This document shows, one piece after another, positions 25,467-33,399 of a stretch of 48,608 nucleotides of DNA (positions are counted from its first letter, which is position 1; the number at the start of each line of letters is the position of its first letter). A program made the position numbers and the translations under genes. Under the pieces are notes generated by a model. That model saw only the letters and a list, made by a program, of their open reading frames with translations, ran no database searches and was not told the DNA's origin. Source of the DNA: CAKVLS01 sp045638465 (GTDB lineage: Bacteria; Bacillota; Clostridia; Christensenellales; UBA1242); assembly GCA_045638465.1 (NCBI GenBank), contig JAZUBK010000017.1, positions 1-48,608 of the forward strand, in the 5' to 3' direction.

Positions 25467-26669
25467 TTATTTGTTTGAAATTACTTTTTTTGTTTCTCTA
25501 GCGATCAAAAGTTCTTCATCTGTAGGAATAATATATACTTTTACCTTAGAATTTGGTTTAGTAAGTAAGTTTACTTCGCCTCTTTTGAAGTTTCTGTTTG
25601 CCTCAAAGTCAAAATCAACACCAAGGTATTCCATATCTTTCATTACGCCTTCTCTTAGTTCAAAGCTATTTTCACCAATACCAGCGGTAAAGATAATAGC
25701 GTCTGGACCATTAAGTGCAGCAGAATAAGAACCAATGTATTTTTTCAATCTATAGTAGCACATATCAAGTGCTAGTCTTGCTCTAGCATTACCTTCGCCA
25801 GCTGCGGCATTAACATCTCTGTTGTCAGAAGAAATACCAGTAATACCCAAAAGACCACTCTTTTTGTTTACTGTGTTAGTAAATTCAGCAATAGACATAC
25901 CAGTTTTGTTCATGATATGCTCTGCAACTGCTGGGTCAAAGTCACCACTACGTGTGCCCATGATAAGACCTTCAAGTGGAGTAAGTCCCATGCTTGTATC
26001 AAAACATTTACCATTTTTTACAGCAGACACACTAGCACCGTTACCTACGTGACAAATAATAAGTTTTAAATCTTCTGGATTTTTGCCCATAACACGTGCA
26101 GCTTCACCTGTAATGAATTGGTGGCTCATACCGTGGAAACCATATCTTCTTACGCCATAGTCTTCACACCACTCATAAGGAAGTGCATATCTATATACGT
26201 ATTCTGGCATAGTAGAATGGAACGCAGTATCAAAAAGTGCTACGTTAGGAGTGTTTGGCATAACTTCTTGACATGCTTTAATTCCTGCAATATTTGGAGG
26301 CATATGTAGAGGTCCTAGTGGTACTAGTTCATCTAGCGCTTCCATAACAACTGGGGTAATTAGGGTCGCATCGTCAAATTTTGTGCCACCATGCAAAACT
26401 CTGTGTCCAATAGCAGAGATTTCATCAAAGCTTTTGATTACTCCAATTTTGTCATCTTGCAATGTTTCAAGAACAAGTTTCAAACCTTCTTTATGGTTTG
26501 GAAGTAGTTGATTAATTGTTGTAGCTGTTCCGTTTGCTTTGTGTACAAGTCTAGAGTCTTTTAAACCGATTTTTTCAACTAAACCTTTTGCAATAACGTT
26601 TTCGTTTTCCATATCAATAAGTTGATATTTGATAGAACTACTACCTGCGTTTATAACTAATATTTTCAT
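25467..26669 (-). CDS. ackA: Acetate kinase
   Basis: Converts acetyl phosphate and ADP to acetate and ATP; cytoplasmic, the energy-yielding last step of acetate fermentation. MKILVINAGSSSIKYQLIDM, GHRVLHGG, ALFDTAFHSTMP, RYGFHGMSHQ, CHVGNGASV, DTSMGLTPLEGLIMGTRSGDFDP and FTAGIGENS are all present. 400 aa. It follows pta by 10 bases, so the two form one operon that runs toward yceD. Confidence 0.98.
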   Translation of the reverse strand: MKILVINAGSSSIKYQLIDMENENVIAKGLVEKIGLKDSRLVHKANGTATTINQLLPNHKEGLKLVLETLQDDKIGVIKSFDEISAIGHRVLHGGTKFDDATLITPVVMEALDELVPLGPLHMPPNIAGIKACQEVMPNTPNVALFDTAFHSTMPEYVYRYALPYEWCEDYGVRRYGFHGMSHQFITGEAARVMGKNPEDLKLIICHVGNGASVSAVKNGKCFDTSMGLTPLEGLIMGTRSGDFDPAVAEHIMNKTGMSIAEFTNTVNKKSGLLGITGISSDNRDVNAAAGEGNARARLALDMCYYRLKKYIGSYSAALNGPDAIIFTAGIGENSFELREGVMKDMEYLGVDFDFEANRNFKRGEVNLLTKPNSKVKVYIIPTDEELLIARETKKVISNK

Positions 26670-26679
26670 TATTTTCTCC

Positions 26680-27675
26680 TTAAATTGTTTGTGTTTGGAT
26701 AACAGTAACTGCTGTCATAACAACGATGTCTTCTACATGGCAACCTCTTGATAGGTCGTTAACAGGGAATCTAAAGCCTTGTTGAATTTGACCAACTGCT
26801 TGAAGTCTACCAAATCTTTCTGCAATTTTATAACCGATATTTGCACTAGTAAGGTCTGGGAATACCAAAATGTTTGCCCTACCCGCTACTTTACTCTTTG
26901 GAGCTTTTAGCTTACCTACAGATTCGATAATTGCAGCGTCTAGTTGCATCTCGCCATCTACCTCTGCAATACCTTTTAGTCTCTTTTGAGTAAGTTTTAC
27001 AGCATTTCTGATTTTTTGTAATTCATCACTATTGCCGCCACTACCCATAGTAGAAAATGATAGCATTGCAACTCTTGGTTCAATATCAGCAAGAAGTTTT
27101 GCAGTTTCTACTGTAGAAACTGCAACGTCTGATAGTTGGTTTTCATCTAAAGTAATGTTTAGGCTAGTGTCTGCAAAGAAAATAACATTGTTTTCACCAA
27201 ATTTTAATTTGTCAGTACCAACAAACATTGTACAAGAAGAGATAGTTTTGATTCCTTCTTTTGCTTTGATTATTTGAAGACCTGGTCTTAGAGAATCTGC
27301 AGTTGATGTTTCTGCACCACCTAGTGTGCTATCTGCATATCCGCAATAAACCATCATAGCAGCAAAGTAAAATGGGTTTTCTACAGTTTTCTTTGCTTCT
27401 TTTTCTGTCATACCTTTTGCTTTTCTAAGTTCATATAACTTTTCAGTAAATTCTGGCAAAAGTTCACTCTTTTTAGGATTAATAATAGTAGCACCAGTTA
27501 GTTTATAACCCTTTGCCAATATTTTTTCCTCATCACCTAAAAGAATTGGTCTTGCAACCTTCTTTTTTAAGATGATTTCTACAGCCTTTAGTATTCTGTC
27601 GCTAATTTCTGCTTCAGGAAACACTATAGACTTGTCAAGTTTACTAGCTTTTTGTAGTAATTGTTTAACTTTCAT
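26680..27675 (-). CDS. pta: Phosphate acetyltransferase
   Basis: Converts acetyl-CoA and phosphate to acetyl phosphate, feeding ackA. 331 aa, the short Pta type without the N-terminal regulatory domain. Visible segments: SIVFPEAEISDRILKAVEII, NPFYFAAMMVYCGYADSTLGGAETSTADSLRPGLQII, VAMLSFSTMGSGGNS, GEMQLDAAI, NILVFPDLTSANIGYKIAERFG and PVNDLSRGC. A GGGG site precedes the start. It is divergent from tmcAL with overlapping promoter DNA. Confidence 0.97.
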   Translation of the reverse strand: MKVKQLLQKASKLDKSIVFPEAEISDRILKAVEIILKKKVARPILLGDEEKILAKGYKLTGATIINPKKSELLPEFTEKLYELRKAKGMTEKEAKKTVENPFYFAAMMVYCGYADSTLGGAETSTADSLRPGLQIIKAKEGIKTISSCTMFVGTDKLKFGENNVIFFADTSLNITLDENQLSDVAVSTVETAKLLADIEPRVAMLSFSTMGSGGNSDELQKIRNAVKLTQKRLKGIAEVDGEMQLDAAIIESVGKLKAPKSKVAGRANILVFPDLTSANIGYKIAERFGRLQAVGQIQQGFRFPVNDLSRGCHVEDIVVMTAVTVIQTQTI

Positions 27676-27713
27676 TTTTGCACCCCTAAATTGTTTGTTA
27701 TTTAACTATTTTT

Positions 27714-27741
27714 AGTATATACTTACTATAATACAAAACAA
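27714..27741 (-). promoter_or_regulatory. Promoter of pta-ackA
   Basis: Minus-strand TTGTTT (27741-27736), 16-base spacer, TATACT (27719-27714). The tmcAL -10 box lies inside this spacer. Confidence 0.6.
27727..27732 (+). promoter_or_regulatory. -10 box of tmcAL
   Basis: TATAAT on the plus strand, about 30 bases before the tmcAL ATG. The best -35 (TTAACT near 27702-27707) has a long 19-base spacer. No ribosome binding site is seen in the A-rich leader. Confidence 0.5.
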
Positions 27742-27763
27742 CTAAAAAGTAAATTAAAAAAAT

Positions 27764-28990
27764 ATGAAAACAGATAAAATATGTGTAATAATTTGCGAAT
27801 ATAACCCTTTGCACAATGGTCACAAATTACTTATCGACAAGGCTCGAGAATTAAGTGGCTGTAATTTTGTTGCCTGTATTATGAGCGGAAACTTTAGCCA
27901 AAGAGGTAACCCTTGTATATTAAATAAATATAGCAGAGCCCACCTTGCCCTACTTGCAGGAGCAGATATAGTCTTGCAACTGCCAACACCATATGCGTGT
28001 TCTTCGGCAGAAGTTTTTGCAAGGGGTGGTATCAATATCGCAAACAGCCTAAAAAATGTCTCTCACATCATCTTTGGTAGTGAGTGCGGAGATATAACTA
28101 AACTCAATGAAGTTGCTGACTTTTTTGCAAAAGAGCCAAAAGACTATCAAACCCTTTTGAAAAAACACCTGGAAAATGGCAATAGTTATCCAAACGCAAG
28201 AAACAAAGCAATAGAAGACCTTGCAAAAGATGGCAAAATATCTAGCGCTTTTGTTGATATTATTAACAAACCAAACAATATCTTGGGAATTGAATATCTA
28301 AAAGCCCTAAAACAAACCAAAAGTAAGATTATTCCGCTTACAATAGAGCGTCAAGGTGAAGATTATAATAGTAAAAATTTATCAACCTACGCTTCAGCCA
28401 GTGCCATAAGAGAGCTTTTGCTTGACAAAAAAGGTCTAAAAAATAGCGAAAAATATATGCCTTCTGAGTGCTACTCTACCTTTAAAGATTGTGTAGAAAA
28501 ACAAACGGTCAACACAAAACTTTTTGATGACCTAAAAATGTTTACTCTAAAAACAAAAAGTGTAGACACTCTAAAAAATATCTTTGACGTAACAGAAGGC
28601 CTTGAAAATCGTTTACACTCTCTTGCTAGAGAAACAACTACATTTTCAGACTTTGAAAACCTTTGTAAAACAAAAAGATATAGTAGCGCTAGGTTAAACC
28701 GTATTTGCCTTGCATCTATGCTAGATATTACAAAAGATATCACAGACAATGTTTACACAAACAACCAACCTTTTATCAAGGTTTTGGCTATTAAGAAAAA
28801 TAATATAATGAGTTTACTAGATAGTACAACACCACTAATTATAAGAAACAATGATATACCAAAGCTATCTTCAACCGCTCAAAAATTAATCGAAATAGAA
28901 GATAGAGCTGATGCGCTTTATAATCAATTAATAAACGTGCCAACTACTCTACCTTATCTATACCAACCAACACTTATACTAAACAAATAA
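27764..28990 (+). CDS. tmcAL: tRNA(Met) cytidine acetate ligase TmcAL (YlbM)
   Basis: Nucleotidyltransferase-fold enzyme that activates acetate with ATP and attaches it to the wobble cytidine of elongator tRNA-Met (ac4C34). 408 aa. The family start CVIICEYNPLHNGH carries the HxGH motif (HNGH, 17-20); MSGNFSQRGNPCILNKYSRAHLALLAGADIVLQLP, FGSECGD and the C-terminal SSARLNRICLASML are characteristic. It uses acetate itself, so its position opposite pta-ackA is functionally apt. There is no evident ribosome binding site (the leader reads AATTAAAAAAAT). dCMP deaminase follows by 16 bases. Confidence 0.94.
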   Translation: MKTDKICVIICEYNPLHNGHKLLIDKARELSGCNFVACIMSGNFSQRGNPCILNKYSRAHLALLAGADIVLQLPTPYACSSAEVFARGGINIANSLKNVSHIIFGSECGDITKLNEVADFFAKEPKDYQTLLKKHLENGNSYPNARNKAIEDLAKDGKISSAFVDIINKPNNILGIEYLKALKQTKSKIIPLTIERQGEDYNSKNLSTYASASAIRELLLDKKGLKNSEKYMPSECYSTFKDCVEKQTVNTKLFDDLKMFTLKTKSVDTLKNIFDVTEGLENRLHSLARETTTFSDFENLCKTKRYSSARLNRICLASMLDITKDITDNVYTNNQPFIKVLAIKKNNIMSLLDSTTPLIIRNNDIPKLSSTAQKLIEIEDRADALYNQLINVPTTLPYLYQPTLILNK

Positions 28991-29006
28991 CATAGGAGAA
29001 ATAACA

Positions 29007-29498
29007 ATGCCAAAAAGAGAAAATTATATCAGCTGGAACGACTACTTTATGGGGGTTGCTCTACTTGCCGCAAAAAGAAGTAAAGATCCAAACTCTCAAG
29101 TAGGTTGCTGCATCGCAACCGAAGATAATATCATCGTATCTGTGGGATACAATGGTTTTCCTAGGGGTTGTAGCGACGACGACTTGCCTTGGGAACGTGA
29201 AGGAGATTGGGGCGACACAAAATACCCATATGTAGTTCACGCCGAACAAAATGCAATTCTAAATAGTTTTAGAAACCTAAACGGCTGCAAACTATTTGTT
29301 ACATTATTTCCATGCAACGAATGTTGTAAAGCCATTATCCAATCAGGAATTAAAGAGGTATTTTATCTAAGTGACAAATACGCAACTAGCAAAGAAACAA
29401 TCGCTTCAAAAAGAATGTTTAACCTAGCTGGAATCAAAACTACAAAGTTTACCCCTAGCCAAGATACATTAACAATCGACTATAGAGTTGACAAATAA
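29007..29498 (+). CDS. dCMP deaminase (ComEB-like)
   Basis: Zinc enzyme turning dCMP into dUMP for dTMP synthesis. 163 aa. The catalytic HAE is at 78-80 and the zinc cysteines in PCNEC at 102-106. SKDPNSQVGCCIATEDN and GYNGFPRGCSDDDLPWERE are typical of dCMP deaminases rather than cytidine or tRNA deaminases. It has a clear AGGAGA site 16 bases after tmcAL and is followed by a hairpin terminator, so the two plus-strand genes form a pair. Confidence 0.95.
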   Translation: MPKRENYISWNDYFMGVALLAAKRSKDPNSQVGCCIATEDNIIVSVGYNGFPRGCSDDDLPWEREGDWGDTKYPYVVHAEQNAILNSFRNLNGCKLFVTLFPCNECCKAIIQSGIKEVFYLSDKYATSKETIASKRMFNLAGIKTTKFTPSQDTLTIDYRVDK

Positions 29499-29506
29499 TA
29501 AAAAAT

Positions 29507-29535
29507 AAGAGCCATAATATGTCGGCTCTTTTTTT
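29507..29535 (+). terminator. Terminator after the dCMP deaminase gene
   Basis: AAGAGCC (29507-29513) pairs with GGCTCTT (29524-29530), 10-base loop, then a run of T. Confidence 0.93.
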
Positions 29536-29587
29536 ATTTTATTAACCTTTAATTTAACCCCAAAATATTTCTAAAAATAAGCCATAG

Positions 29588-29593
29588 TATAAT
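29588..29593 (+). promoter_or_regulatory. Likely -10 of ylbJ
   Basis: TATAAT on the plus strand, about 27 bases before the ylbJ ATG. No convincing -35, and the leader lacks a ribosome binding site. Confidence 0.4.
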
Positions 29594-29620
29594 ATTATCC
29601 ACTCAATCATACAATAAATT

Positions 29621-30595
29621 ATGTCAAAAACAAAAATAAACTATTTTCAAATAGCCTTTATATTCTTATCATTTTTTATTTTTATAACTATCATACTAAA
29701 CCCAAACTTATATTTAGGTTCGGTTTCAAAAGGCATACTTTTATGGGCAACAATTATTTTGCCAGGGCTCGTGCCATTTGTCTTTTTGTCTAATATAATG
29801 AGCAAACTTCCATATACATATACAATCTGCGCCCCTTTATCCTACCTTACAAAAAAATGTTTCCGCTCCCCCATCTGCACAGGTTACATATACTTTATGA
29901 GCATACTATCTGGTTATCCTTTGGGAGCAAAATTAATAAAAGATTTCCACGCAGCAGGTCACCTAACAGACCTTCAGGCAAAAACCGCAACTGCTTTTTG
30001 CTCTACCTCTGGCCCGATATTTATGATAGGTAGCGTAGGCGTTGGATTACTCAACAATTACAAAAGCGGAATAATAATATTTTGTGCACATATTTTAGCA
30101 TCGTTTGTTAATGGCATTTTATTCCGTCAAAAAGACAACCAACCCAGCACCCCGATATTAAATCACAATCCAAACAACCTATTGAGCAACAGCATGGAAC
30201 AAACGGTCATCTCCTGTATATTTGTAGGCGGTTTTATTTCTTTTGCCTATCTTCTTATTGACATTTTGTCAAATGTCGGAATCCTTAGCATAATTGGAAA
30301 CTTTGTCGATAATATACTTTTGTTTGGCAAAGCAAACTTCGGTCAATATCTTGCAAGTGGTATGTTTGAGGTAACTAGAGGTTGTTTAGATTTGTCACAA
30401 AGCAACCTAAGTATTATGTCAAAAACTATAATTGCAACAGGCCTTACTGCCTTTGGGGGGTTATCTGTGCATTTGCAATCAATGGGTTTTTTGTCTGCGG
30501 CAAATATAAAGTACACTTTCTTTTTAAAAACAAAAATAGCACATACTGTGATTGCAGTAGTGCTATCTTATATACTATGTATTATATTCTTTTAA
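29621..30595 (+). CDS. ylbJ: YlbJ-like integral membrane protein
   Basis: Multi-pass membrane protein of the nucleoside-recognition/Gate superfamily; in Bacillus YlbJ is made in the mother cell and needed for spore cortex formation. 324 aa, about eight hydrophobic segments. The family core is seen in LLWATIILPGLVPFVFLSNIM, SILSGYPLGAKLIKDFH, TATAFCSTSGPIFMIGSVGVGLL and a late GLTAFGGLSVHLQSMGFL. It has its own weak promoter and no ribosome binding site. Its stop abuts the stop of the convergent next gene with no base between and no terminator. In Bacillus ylbJ belongs to the same neighbourhood as ylbM (tmcAL), ylbN (yceD) and rpmF. Confidence 0.85.
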   Translation: MSKTKINYFQIAFIFLSFFIFITIILNPNLYLGSVSKGILLWATIILPGLVPFVFLSNIMSKLPYTYTICAPLSYLTKKCFRSPICTGYIYFMSILSGYPLGAKLIKDFHAAGHLTDLQAKTATAFCSTSGPIFMIGSVGVGLLNNYKSGIIIFCAHILASFVNGILFRQKDNQPSTPILNHNPNNLLSNSMEQTVISCIFVGGFISFAYLLIDILSNVGILSIIGNFVDNILLFGKANFGQYLASGMFEVTRGCLDLSQSNLSIMSKTIIATGLTAFGGLSVHLQSMGFLSAANIKYTFFLKTKIAHTVIAVVLSYILCIIFF

Positions 30596-31459
30596 TTAAT
30601 CATTTTGAGCAAAGAATCTTGCATATGCGCCAGTTATATTTCTTAGGTTTTCTTTAAGTACTTTTTCAGAGCCACCTACTTCATTTATGGCGATCATAAG
30701 TGAACTCAAAAGCAACATATCTTTAAGCTCACAAACTTTAATAAGGCCTTTTAGAATAATTACAACATTTTCTCTTCTTACTGCTTTTTTGATATAAGGA
30801 GCAAGTTGTTGCATATACTCTGCTTGAGTCTTGATTTCTTCAAACAAAACATCAAGAGCTGTCTTTTCGATTTTTATATCTTCAGGGATAGCCATAGAAA
30901 CTGCGATTTCTTCTTCAGCCTCTTCTTCTACAACTTCTACCTTTTGACCTTCTAGTTGTTCTTTGATCTTTTGGTCGATTATGCTTAGTTCTTCTTTTGG
31001 TTCTTCCTTCTTTCTTGGCTCTGTAGAAACATCAAATAAACCCGCTATACTGTCTCTAAAAGGAATGATTACATGTTCAGAGAACTTATCATATTCTTCG
31101 TTTTGACCTTTTGCAAAAGGAAATTGAGTCTTTAAAAAGTAATTGAAGTCAACTCTCTTGCTATCGATTTGAACAAGCAAACAAAATACTATTGGTATAA
31201 GTTTGTAAGTCTCTGTAGGCAAAGCAAATGATGCATTTTCTGTACCAGTTTTTACGCAGCACTTCTTTAGCTCGTATTCAAAGTCAAAATTAATCATACA
31301 CTCAGCAAGTAGATTATAAATATCCCCACTACTAGCAATAGCCTTCAAAATTTTTGATATTTTAATATCCGCAAGGATAAATTTACCATTAATAAATTCG
31401 TTACAAGCCTCTACAAAATCTTGTACTTCATTTAGTTGTTCTGCAGTCAAATTAGCCAT
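30596..31459 (-). CDS. Uncharacterised helical protein with acidic linker
   Basis: I do not recognise this protein. 287 aa, no signal peptide or membrane segment. An N-terminal helical domain (about 1-150) is joined by a highly acidic, proline/glutamate-rich linker (about 152-195, KKEEPKEEL...VVEEEAEEEI) to a C-terminal helical domain (about 205-287) ending ITGAYARFFAQND. Such a layout suggests a scaffold or adaptor protein, but that is only a guess from shape. It has its own good promoter, an AGAGG site, and lies tail to tail with ylbJ. Confidence 0.75.
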   Translation of the reverse strand: MANLTAEQLNEVQDFVEACNEFINGKFILADIKISKILKAIASSGDIYNLLAECMINFDFEYELKKCCVKTGTENASFALPTETYKLIPIVFCLLVQIDSKRVDFNYFLKTQFPFAKGQNEEYDKFSEHVIIPFRDSIAGLFDVSTEPRKKEEPKEELSIIDQKIKEQLEGQKVEVVEEEAEEEIAVSMAIPEDIKIEKTALDVLFEEIKTQAEYMQQLAPYIKKAVRRENVVIILKGLIKVCELKDMLLLSSLMIAINEVGGSEKVLKENLRNITGAYARFFAQND

Positions 31460-31480
31460 AAAAAATACCTCTATAAGATA

Positions 31481-31509
31481 AATATATCATAATAATTTTT
31501 AATTGTAAA
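31481..31509 (-). promoter_or_regulatory. Promoter of the 30596-31459 gene
   Basis: Minus-strand TTTACA (31509-31504), 17-base spacer, TATATT (31486-31481) preceded by TGA, so an extended -10; about 21 bases before the ATG. Confidence 0.75.
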
Positions 31510-31563
31510 ACGATTATTAAAAGTCAAATTAAAATAATATTAACAAAAACCATCTAAAAAACA

Positions 31564-31592
31564 TTGTTTTATCTTATCCCTTGTGTTATAAT
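31564..31592 (+). promoter_or_regulatory. Promoter of the DUF4364 gene
   Basis: TTGTTT (31564-31569), 17-base spacer, TATAAT (31587-31592) preceded by TGT, an extended -10. Confidence 0.75.
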
Positions 31593-31626
31593 TAAATGTC
31601 GAATTATAAAATACGGGGATAATAAT

Positions 31627-32199
31627 ATGGATTTTGTTGCTGACGCAATGGTAAACAAGTTAATATTATTGTTTGTACTTGACAAAATGGAGATTCCACT
31701 TACCGAAAACTCAATTATTGACATTTGTACAAGTAGAAACGGTTGGCTAAACTATATGGACTGCAAAGAGGTCCTATATCAACTACTAGAAGCCAAATTT
31801 ATCTACAAAACAGACAATAAACCAAAAACTATCCGCACTGAAACTGATGTAAAAAACGATGCAGTATTTAACATCACCTACGACGGAAGGAACTGCATAT
31901 CACACTTTTTCAACCGCATACCACTTAGCATGAGAGAAGAAATTTCTGCCTTTGCTAAACAAAACCGTATGACATTTAAACGTAGCCAAGAATATGTTGC
32001 AGATTATTTCAAAAACACCGAAGATGGCTCACATACAGTTGTTCTTCGTATCAAAGAACCTATGATGCCTCAATCAATGTTTGAAATAAAACTAAAGAGC
32101 CCTACTCGCCATGCAGCAGTAAATGCTTGTAAAAAGTGGCAAGAAAAAGCCCCTCAAATATACGAATACATTTTCGAAAATCTAATTGATAACAACTAA
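31627..32199 (+). CDS. DUF4364 family protein, probable winged-helix regulator
   Basis: 190 aa from the start at 31627 (MDFVADAMVNKLILLFVLDKMEIPLTENSI), chosen because it follows a promoter and a GGGG site and matches how the family begins; the frame stays open upstream through the promoter. DUF4364 proteins are common in Clostridia; the N-terminal half looks like a winged helix (NKLILLFVLDKMEIPLTENSIIDIC...YMDCKEVLYQLLEAKFIYK) in which NGWLNYMDCKEVLYQLL would be the recognition part. The role is unknown; transcriptional regulation is inferred. It ends at a bidirectional terminator. Confidence 0.82.
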   Translation: MDFVADAMVNKLILLFVLDKMEIPLTENSIIDICTSRNGWLNYMDCKEVLYQLLEAKFIYKTDNKPKTIRTETDVKNDAVFNITYDGRNCISHFFNRIPLSMREEISAFAKQNRMTFKRSQEYVADYFKNTEDGSHTVVLRIKEPMMPQSMFEIKLKSPTRHAAVNACKKWQEKAPQIYEYIFENLIDNN

Positions 32200-32201
32200 A
32201 A

Positions 32202-32237
32202 AACAACTTACCATTTATTTGATAAGTTGTTTTTTTT
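32202..32237. terminator. Bidirectional terminator between the DUF4364 and zinc-ribbon genes
   Basis: AACAACTTA (32202-32210) pairs with TAAGTTGTT (32223-32231); T-runs flank it on both strands, so it serves both convergent genes. Confidence 0.92.
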
Positions 32238-32238
32238 G

Positions 32239-33225
32239 TTATATTTTATCAATATTATATTTATCAGCTAAAGCTTCATAATCTTTCAATGTTTTTGCAG
32301 ATGCAGCATCGTTTTTAACTTCATCTAATTTTTCATTAAATCTTCTTGTATTTTCATTTTTGATATCTACCAATTTTTGTTCATATTTCTTAACAATATT
32401 ATTTCTAAAAAGATATATTCCAATTACAATAGCACCAATAGCAATTAAAGGAATAGATGTAGGAATAACCATAGATTTTTCCATATTAATATAAGTACCT
32501 AAAGGAATAAACAATGATAAAAGCAATAACAACCCCATAGCAGCAATATATCCACCAATCCAAACCATAGCCTTTGGAAATTTATTTTTTTGCTCTGGTT
32601 TTTTAACATAATCTACTCTTTCAGCAACACTAGCACTCGCAGATTTACTTATTAACTTTTCTTTATAATAATTAATTTTTGCATTTTGTCTTAATGTATC
32701 AATCCATTCTTTTTCACTAGCATTTGGGGCAACCTTTGTTGCAGTATTAAGTCCCCTTAATAATTCTTCTAAAATTTGATCAAAGTTATAGTCCCCCAAA
32801 CCATCATTTTTGCCATACAACCATTGATACTCATCTTCCATGTATGCAGCATAGTGCATAAGTACAAGACATCTCCAACCATCATAGTTTGTTGGATCTT
32901 TTTTTACCACTTCGTGAGCTAGGTTGTATGCAGTTTTGCATAGTGTAGGATCTAGATTTGTTCCTTCTAGCTTAAGATTAACATAATCATATCCAGCAGC
33001 TTTTAAAGTCTTATAGGCTTTTTCCAAATCCTTTTTTACTTTTGAGTCTGTTGTTTCACCATAATATATGTTTGTAGAATTATCTACATTTGTAATGTTT
33101 GTAACATTAATTACTTTTTCTGTTATAAACTCAGTGCCACAATGTTCGCAAACGCCTTTTTCCTGGCTATCATCTACCTTGATTGATGATCCGCACATTG
33201 TACATTTTGCAGCTACCATTGCCAT
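32239..33225 (-). CDS. Zinc-ribbon membrane protein, function unknown
   Basis: 328 aa. An N-terminal zinc ribbon (Cys8, Cys11, Cys26, Cys29) is followed by a low-complexity NVTNITNVDNSTNIYYG stretch and a helical TPR-like region (about 60-190). Two hydrophobic segments (about 219-240 and 253-272) come next, then a charged coiled-coil tail. The layout puts the ribbon and helical part and the tail on the same side of the membrane, probably the cytoplasm. Proteins of this type are common in Firmicutes without a defined function. AAAGGAG lies ahead of the first ATG. The leader contains a perfect palindrome. Confidence 0.8.
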   Translation of the reverse strand: MAMVAAKCTMCGSSIKVDDSQEKGVCEHCGTEFITEKVINVTNITNVDNSTNIYYGETTDSKVKKDLEKAYKTLKAAGYDYVNLKLEGTNLDPTLCKTAYNLAHEVVKKDPTNYDGWRCLVLMHYAAYMEDEYQWLYGKNDGLGDYNFDQILEELLRGLNTATKVAPNASEKEWIDTLRQNAKINYYKEKLISKSASASVAERVDYVKKPEQKNKFPKAMVWIGGYIAAMGLLLLLSLFIPLGTYINMEKSMVIPTSIPLIAIGAIVIGIYLFRNNIVKKYEQKLVDIKNENTRRFNEKLDEVKNDAASAKTLKDYEALADKYNIDKI

Positions 33226-33251
33226 AATATTCTTCTCCTTTGCTTTGATTT

Positions 33252-33270
33252 TGTGTCAATTTTTGACACA
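33252..33270. promoter_or_regulatory. Palindrome in the zinc-ribbon gene leader
   Basis: TGTGTCAA, three bases, TTGACACA: perfect eight-base arms between the promoter and the ribosome binding site. It has no T-run, so it is more likely an operator or a leader hairpin than a terminator. Confidence 0.65.
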
Positions 33271-33284
33271 CTCATCTTGTCTAA

Positions 33285-33314
33285 AGTATACCTTTCTCCC
33301 AAAAAAAATGTCAA
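33285..33314 (-). promoter_or_regulatory. Promoter of the zinc-ribbon membrane protein gene
   Basis: Minus-strand TTGACA (33314-33309), 18-base spacer, TATACT (33290-33285). Confidence 0.85.
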
Positions 33315-33354
33315 GCGTATTTAATTAATTCCTTATTATTAGGTCACTTTATAA

Positions 33355-33390
33355 TAAAAAACAAAACCTATCATATTTTTGATAGGTTTT
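33355..33390 (-). terminator. Terminator of the GNAT gene
   Basis: AAAACCTATCA (33363-33373) pairs with TGATAGGTTTT (33380-33390), six-base loop, with a T-rich run following on the minus strand. Confidence 0.9.
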
Positions 33391-33399
33391 TTAATATTA

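Noticed and set aside
31564..31626. Longer DUF4364 protein starting at 31564.
   Set aside because: The extension would be translated from the promoter itself; the family begins at MDFVADAM.
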